From Candidatus Blastococcus massiliensis AP3 (GTDB lineage: Bacteria > Actinomycetota > Actinomycetes > Mycobacteriales > Geodermatophilaceae), in assembly GCF_000582785.1 (NCBI RefSeq), contig NZ_HG931175.1, positions 295,643 to 359,642 on the forward strand: DNA of 64,000 nucleotides. Direction: 5' to 3'. Both the position numbers and the translations under genes were made by a program. Below the pieces are notes generated by a model. That model saw only the letters and a program-made list of their open reading frames with translations, searched no databases and was not told the DNA's origin. Of this stretch, positions 62,298 to 64,000 are shown one piece after another (positions within the stretch are counted from its first letter, which is position 1; the number at the start of each line of letters is the position of its first letter).

Positions 62298-63443
62298 TCA
62301 GCTCGCGGCGAGACCGTTGAGGCGCTCCACGGCGTCGACGAACTCCTCGACCATCTCGAGCACCACCCGGCGGGCCGGCCGGACGCTGCTCATGCTGGCG
62401 CTGCCCACGATCTGGCCCACGAAGTAGGTGGCCAGGTCGTTCGCCGGCGTCCCCGGCTTGTCGGCGACGCGGTTGATGCGGGCCAGCGCCTCGCCGACCA
62501 GCATCGGCTGCAGCGGCATCGGCAGCGTGCCGGGACCGTCGGTGGACTCCCACTCCTCGGTCCACGGGCTGCGCAGCATGCGGGCCGGCTTTCCGGTCAT
62601 CGAGCGGGAGCGCACGGTGTCGCCGAGCCCGGCGCGGAGGAACTTCTCCTTGACCGCCGGGTTGGTCTCGGCCTCCTCGGTGGTCAGCCACACCGAGCCG
62701 CACCACACGCCGTCGGCACCCAGCGCCATGCCGGCGGCGAGCTGCCGGCCGCGGCCGATCCCGCCGGCGGCCAGCACCGGCAGCGGGCCCACGGCGTCGA
62801 CGACCTCGGGCACCAGCACCATCGTGGCGATCTGCCCGGTGTGCCCGCCGGCCTCGGTGCCCTGCGCGACGACGAGGTCGGCGCCGGCGGCCTTGTGCCG
62901 GATCGCGTGCTCGACCGAGCCGGCCAGCGCCGCGACGGGGATGCCGGCGCCGTGGGCCCGCTCGATGAAGTGCGGCGGCGGCGGGCCGAGCGCCGAGGCG
63001 ACGAGCTTGGTCTCGTGGGCGAACAGCACGTCCAGCAGCGGCGCCATGCTCTTCGGGTCCACCCGCATGCCGCCGACGCCGGAGCTGCGGCCACCGGAGG
63101 GCGCGTCGGCGGGCAGCGGCGGGATGCCGTACCGGTCGAGCATTCCGTCGAGCCACTGGCGGTGCTCGGCGGGCAGCAGCTCGCCCAGGGCCTCGCGGTC
63201 GAGGCCGCCGGCCTCGGCGCCGGCGAACTTCCCCGGCACGAGCAGGTCGACGCCGTAGGGCCGGCCCTTGACCTCCTGCTCGATCCAGGCGAGGTCGATG
63301 TCGAGCTGCTCGGGGGTGTGGGCGACGGCGCCGAGGACGCCGAGCCCCCCGGCGTTGGTGACCGCGGCGACGACGTCGCGGCAGTGGCTGAAGGCGAAGA
63401 TCGGGACGTCGATCCCGACGAGGTCGGTGGCGGCTGTGCGCAC
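62298..63443 (-). CDS. NAD(P)H-dependent flavin oxidoreductase, nitronate-monooxygenase-like
   Basis: 381 residues, FMN TIM barrel. GIDVPIFAFSHCRDVVAAVT and AVTNAGGLGVLGAVAHTPEQ at the N-terminus, GADLVVAQGTEAGGHTGQIA (the GxEAGGH FMN-phosphate loop) and VLAAGGIGRGRQLAAGMALG later. Annotated broadly as nitronate monooxygenase or enoyl reductase; exact reaction open. GTG start at 63443. Confidence 0.93.
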   Translation of the reverse strand: MRTAATDLVGIDVPIFAFSHCRDVVAAVTNAGGLGVLGAVAHTPEQLDIDLAWIEQEVKGRPYGVDLLVPGKFAGAEAGGLDREALGELLPAEHRQWLDGMLDRYGIPPLPADAPSGGRSSGVGGMRVDPKSMAPLLDVLFAHETKLVASALGPPPPHFIERAHGAGIPVAALAGSVEHAIRHKAAGADLVVAQGTEAGGHTGQIATMVLVPEVVDAVGPLPVLAAGGIGRGRQLAAGMALGADGVWCGSVWLTTEEAETNPAVKEKFLRAGLGDTVRSRSMTGKPARMLRSPWTEEWESTDGPGTLPMPLQPMLVGEALARINRVADKPGTPANDLATYFVGQIVGSASMSSVRPARRVVLEMVEEFVDAVERLNGLAAS

Positions 63444-63499
63444 GGGAGTGCCTCTCTCAGTGGTGGGGCCCGGTGAGGGACGTGGGGGTGGTCGGAGGG

Positions 63500-64000
63500 T
63501 CAGGAGCGGCCGCCGGGCGGTGGGCCGTCGGTCGCCCCGCCCGCGAAGGCCTGGGCCTTCACCATCCAGTCGCGGGCGGCGGCACCCTGCGTCTCGAGCG
63601 CGGTGTCGTCGACGTGGCGGCGCTGGGTGACCACGAGGCAGAAGTCGAGCGCCGGTCCGCGCACGGACTCCGGTGCGTCGGCCTCGCCCCACCGCCAGCT
63701 CTCACCGGACGGCGAGGTCAGCTCCAGCCGGACGGCGGCCTCCGGCTGTTCCTCCCGCCGGACGGCGTAGGTCCACTTCCGCGTGATGAACCCGATCTGG
63801 CAGATGTGCCGGAGCCGGTCCGTCGGCTCCCGGGTGGCGCCGACGGCGTCGACGACGTCCTGGCCGTGCGCCCAGGTCTCCATGAGCCGCGCGGTGAGGA
63901 ACGACCTGCCGCTCATCGACGGGCCGTACCAGGGCACCCGCCGGCCGGGCTCGATGCTCTGCGCCACCTCGAGCAGGTGCTGCCGGTTCGCCCGCCACGC
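63500..64000 (-). CDS. TIGR03084-type DinB-fold protein, partial (5' end beyond window)
   Basis: The C-terminal 166 residues are in view, beginning AWRANRQHLLEVAQSIEPGR at the window edge; the start lies outside. RRVPWYGPSMSGRSFLTARL, METWAHGQDVVDAVGATREP (His-containing metal-binding helix) and ESWRWGEADAPESVRGPALD match the actinobacterial TIGR03084/wHTH-DinB family. Metal-binding, function unknown. It ends 56 bases upstream of the nitronate-monooxygenase start. Confidence 0.85.
   Translation of the reverse strand, partial: AWRANRQHLLEVAQSIEPGRRVPWYGPSMSGRSFLTARLMETWAHGQDVVDAVGATREPTDRLRHICQIGFITRKWTYAVRREEQPEAAVRLELTSPSGESWRWGEADAPESVRGPALDFCLVVTQRRHVDDTALETQGAAARDWMVKAQAFAGGATDGPPPGGRS

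Overview
The window is about 64 kb of high-GC, gene-dense actinobacterial chromosome. The best guess is a member of the Geodermatophilaceae (Blastococcus, Geodermatophilus or relatives). Reasons: a DUF222/13E12-type HNH endonuclease, mycothiol-type enzymes (a PIG-L deacetylase and a maleylpyruvate-isomerase-family protein), a CtpE-like P-type ATPase, frequent GTG/TTG starts with GTGA/ATGA overlaps, and above all a UGSC-family selenoprotein whose selenocysteine codon is TAG. UAG-coded selenocysteine has been reported for Geodermatophilus and Blastococcus. No rRNA, tRNA, IS element or CRISPR array was seen, and no gap between genes exceeds 300 bases.

Layout. 0-5.4 kb: a leftward lipid operon (small acidic protein, patatin, PlsC-like acyltransferase, NAD-dependent epimerase), a rightward ACAD10/11-like acyl-CoA dehydrogenase with a strong terminator, and a PNPOx-like protein. 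5.4-9.6 kb: the carbon-starvation transporter cstA with a translationally coupled Cys-rich partner, a zinc ribbon, serA and a SnoaL-like protein. 9.6-16.4 kb: a MarR-DHA2 efflux operon divergent from a lipocalin-like/kinase-like/ALDH/VOC group, then dodecin. 16.5-23.6 kb: an Old Yellow Enzyme with an MFS exporter, a MacB-type ABC transporter and a universal stress protein. 23.6-27.7 kb: YjbR-like protein, a catalytically dead alpha/beta-hydrolase, a frameshifted GNAT pseudogene, a CaiB-type CoA transferase and a phosphoglycerate-mutase-like protein.

27.7-38.5 kb: three very small genes around a PucR regulator with a repeated TGCCGGG palindrome, an LLM oxidoreductase, a CtpE-like ATPase, a flavodoxin, membrane proteins, a TRIC-type channel and a DUF3068 protein. 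38.5-42.7 kb: paired acyl-CoA dehydrogenases and an acyl-CoA synthetase, a fatty-acid or steroid-type catabolic operon. 42.9-45.9 kb: a DivIVA-like coiled-coil protein, then the leftward selenoprotein operon, in which a thioredoxin-fusion protein is coupled by ATGA to the UGSC protein. 46-55 kb: HNH endonuclease, deazaflavin-type nitroreductase, SpoIIE signalling phosphatase, another acyl-CoA dehydrogenase, a trans-acting enoyl-reductase-like protein, ATP-dependent DNA ligase and methyltransferase. 55-64 kb: PLP amino-acid deaminase/aldolase, PIG-L deacetylase, lipase, LLM oxidoreductase, YihY membrane protein, mycothiol-type DinB protein, dienelactone hydrolase, acyl-CoA thioesterase, nitronate-monooxygenase-like enzyme, and a TIGR03084-like protein cut by the window edge.

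Most important observation: at 44185-44187 on the minus strand a TAG interrupts a single conserved reading frame exactly at the U of the U-G-S-C motif. It is followed at SECIS-like spacing by an extended hairpin with a G-containing apical loop. The same window uses TAG as an ordinary terminator for seven other genes, so decoding must depend on context.
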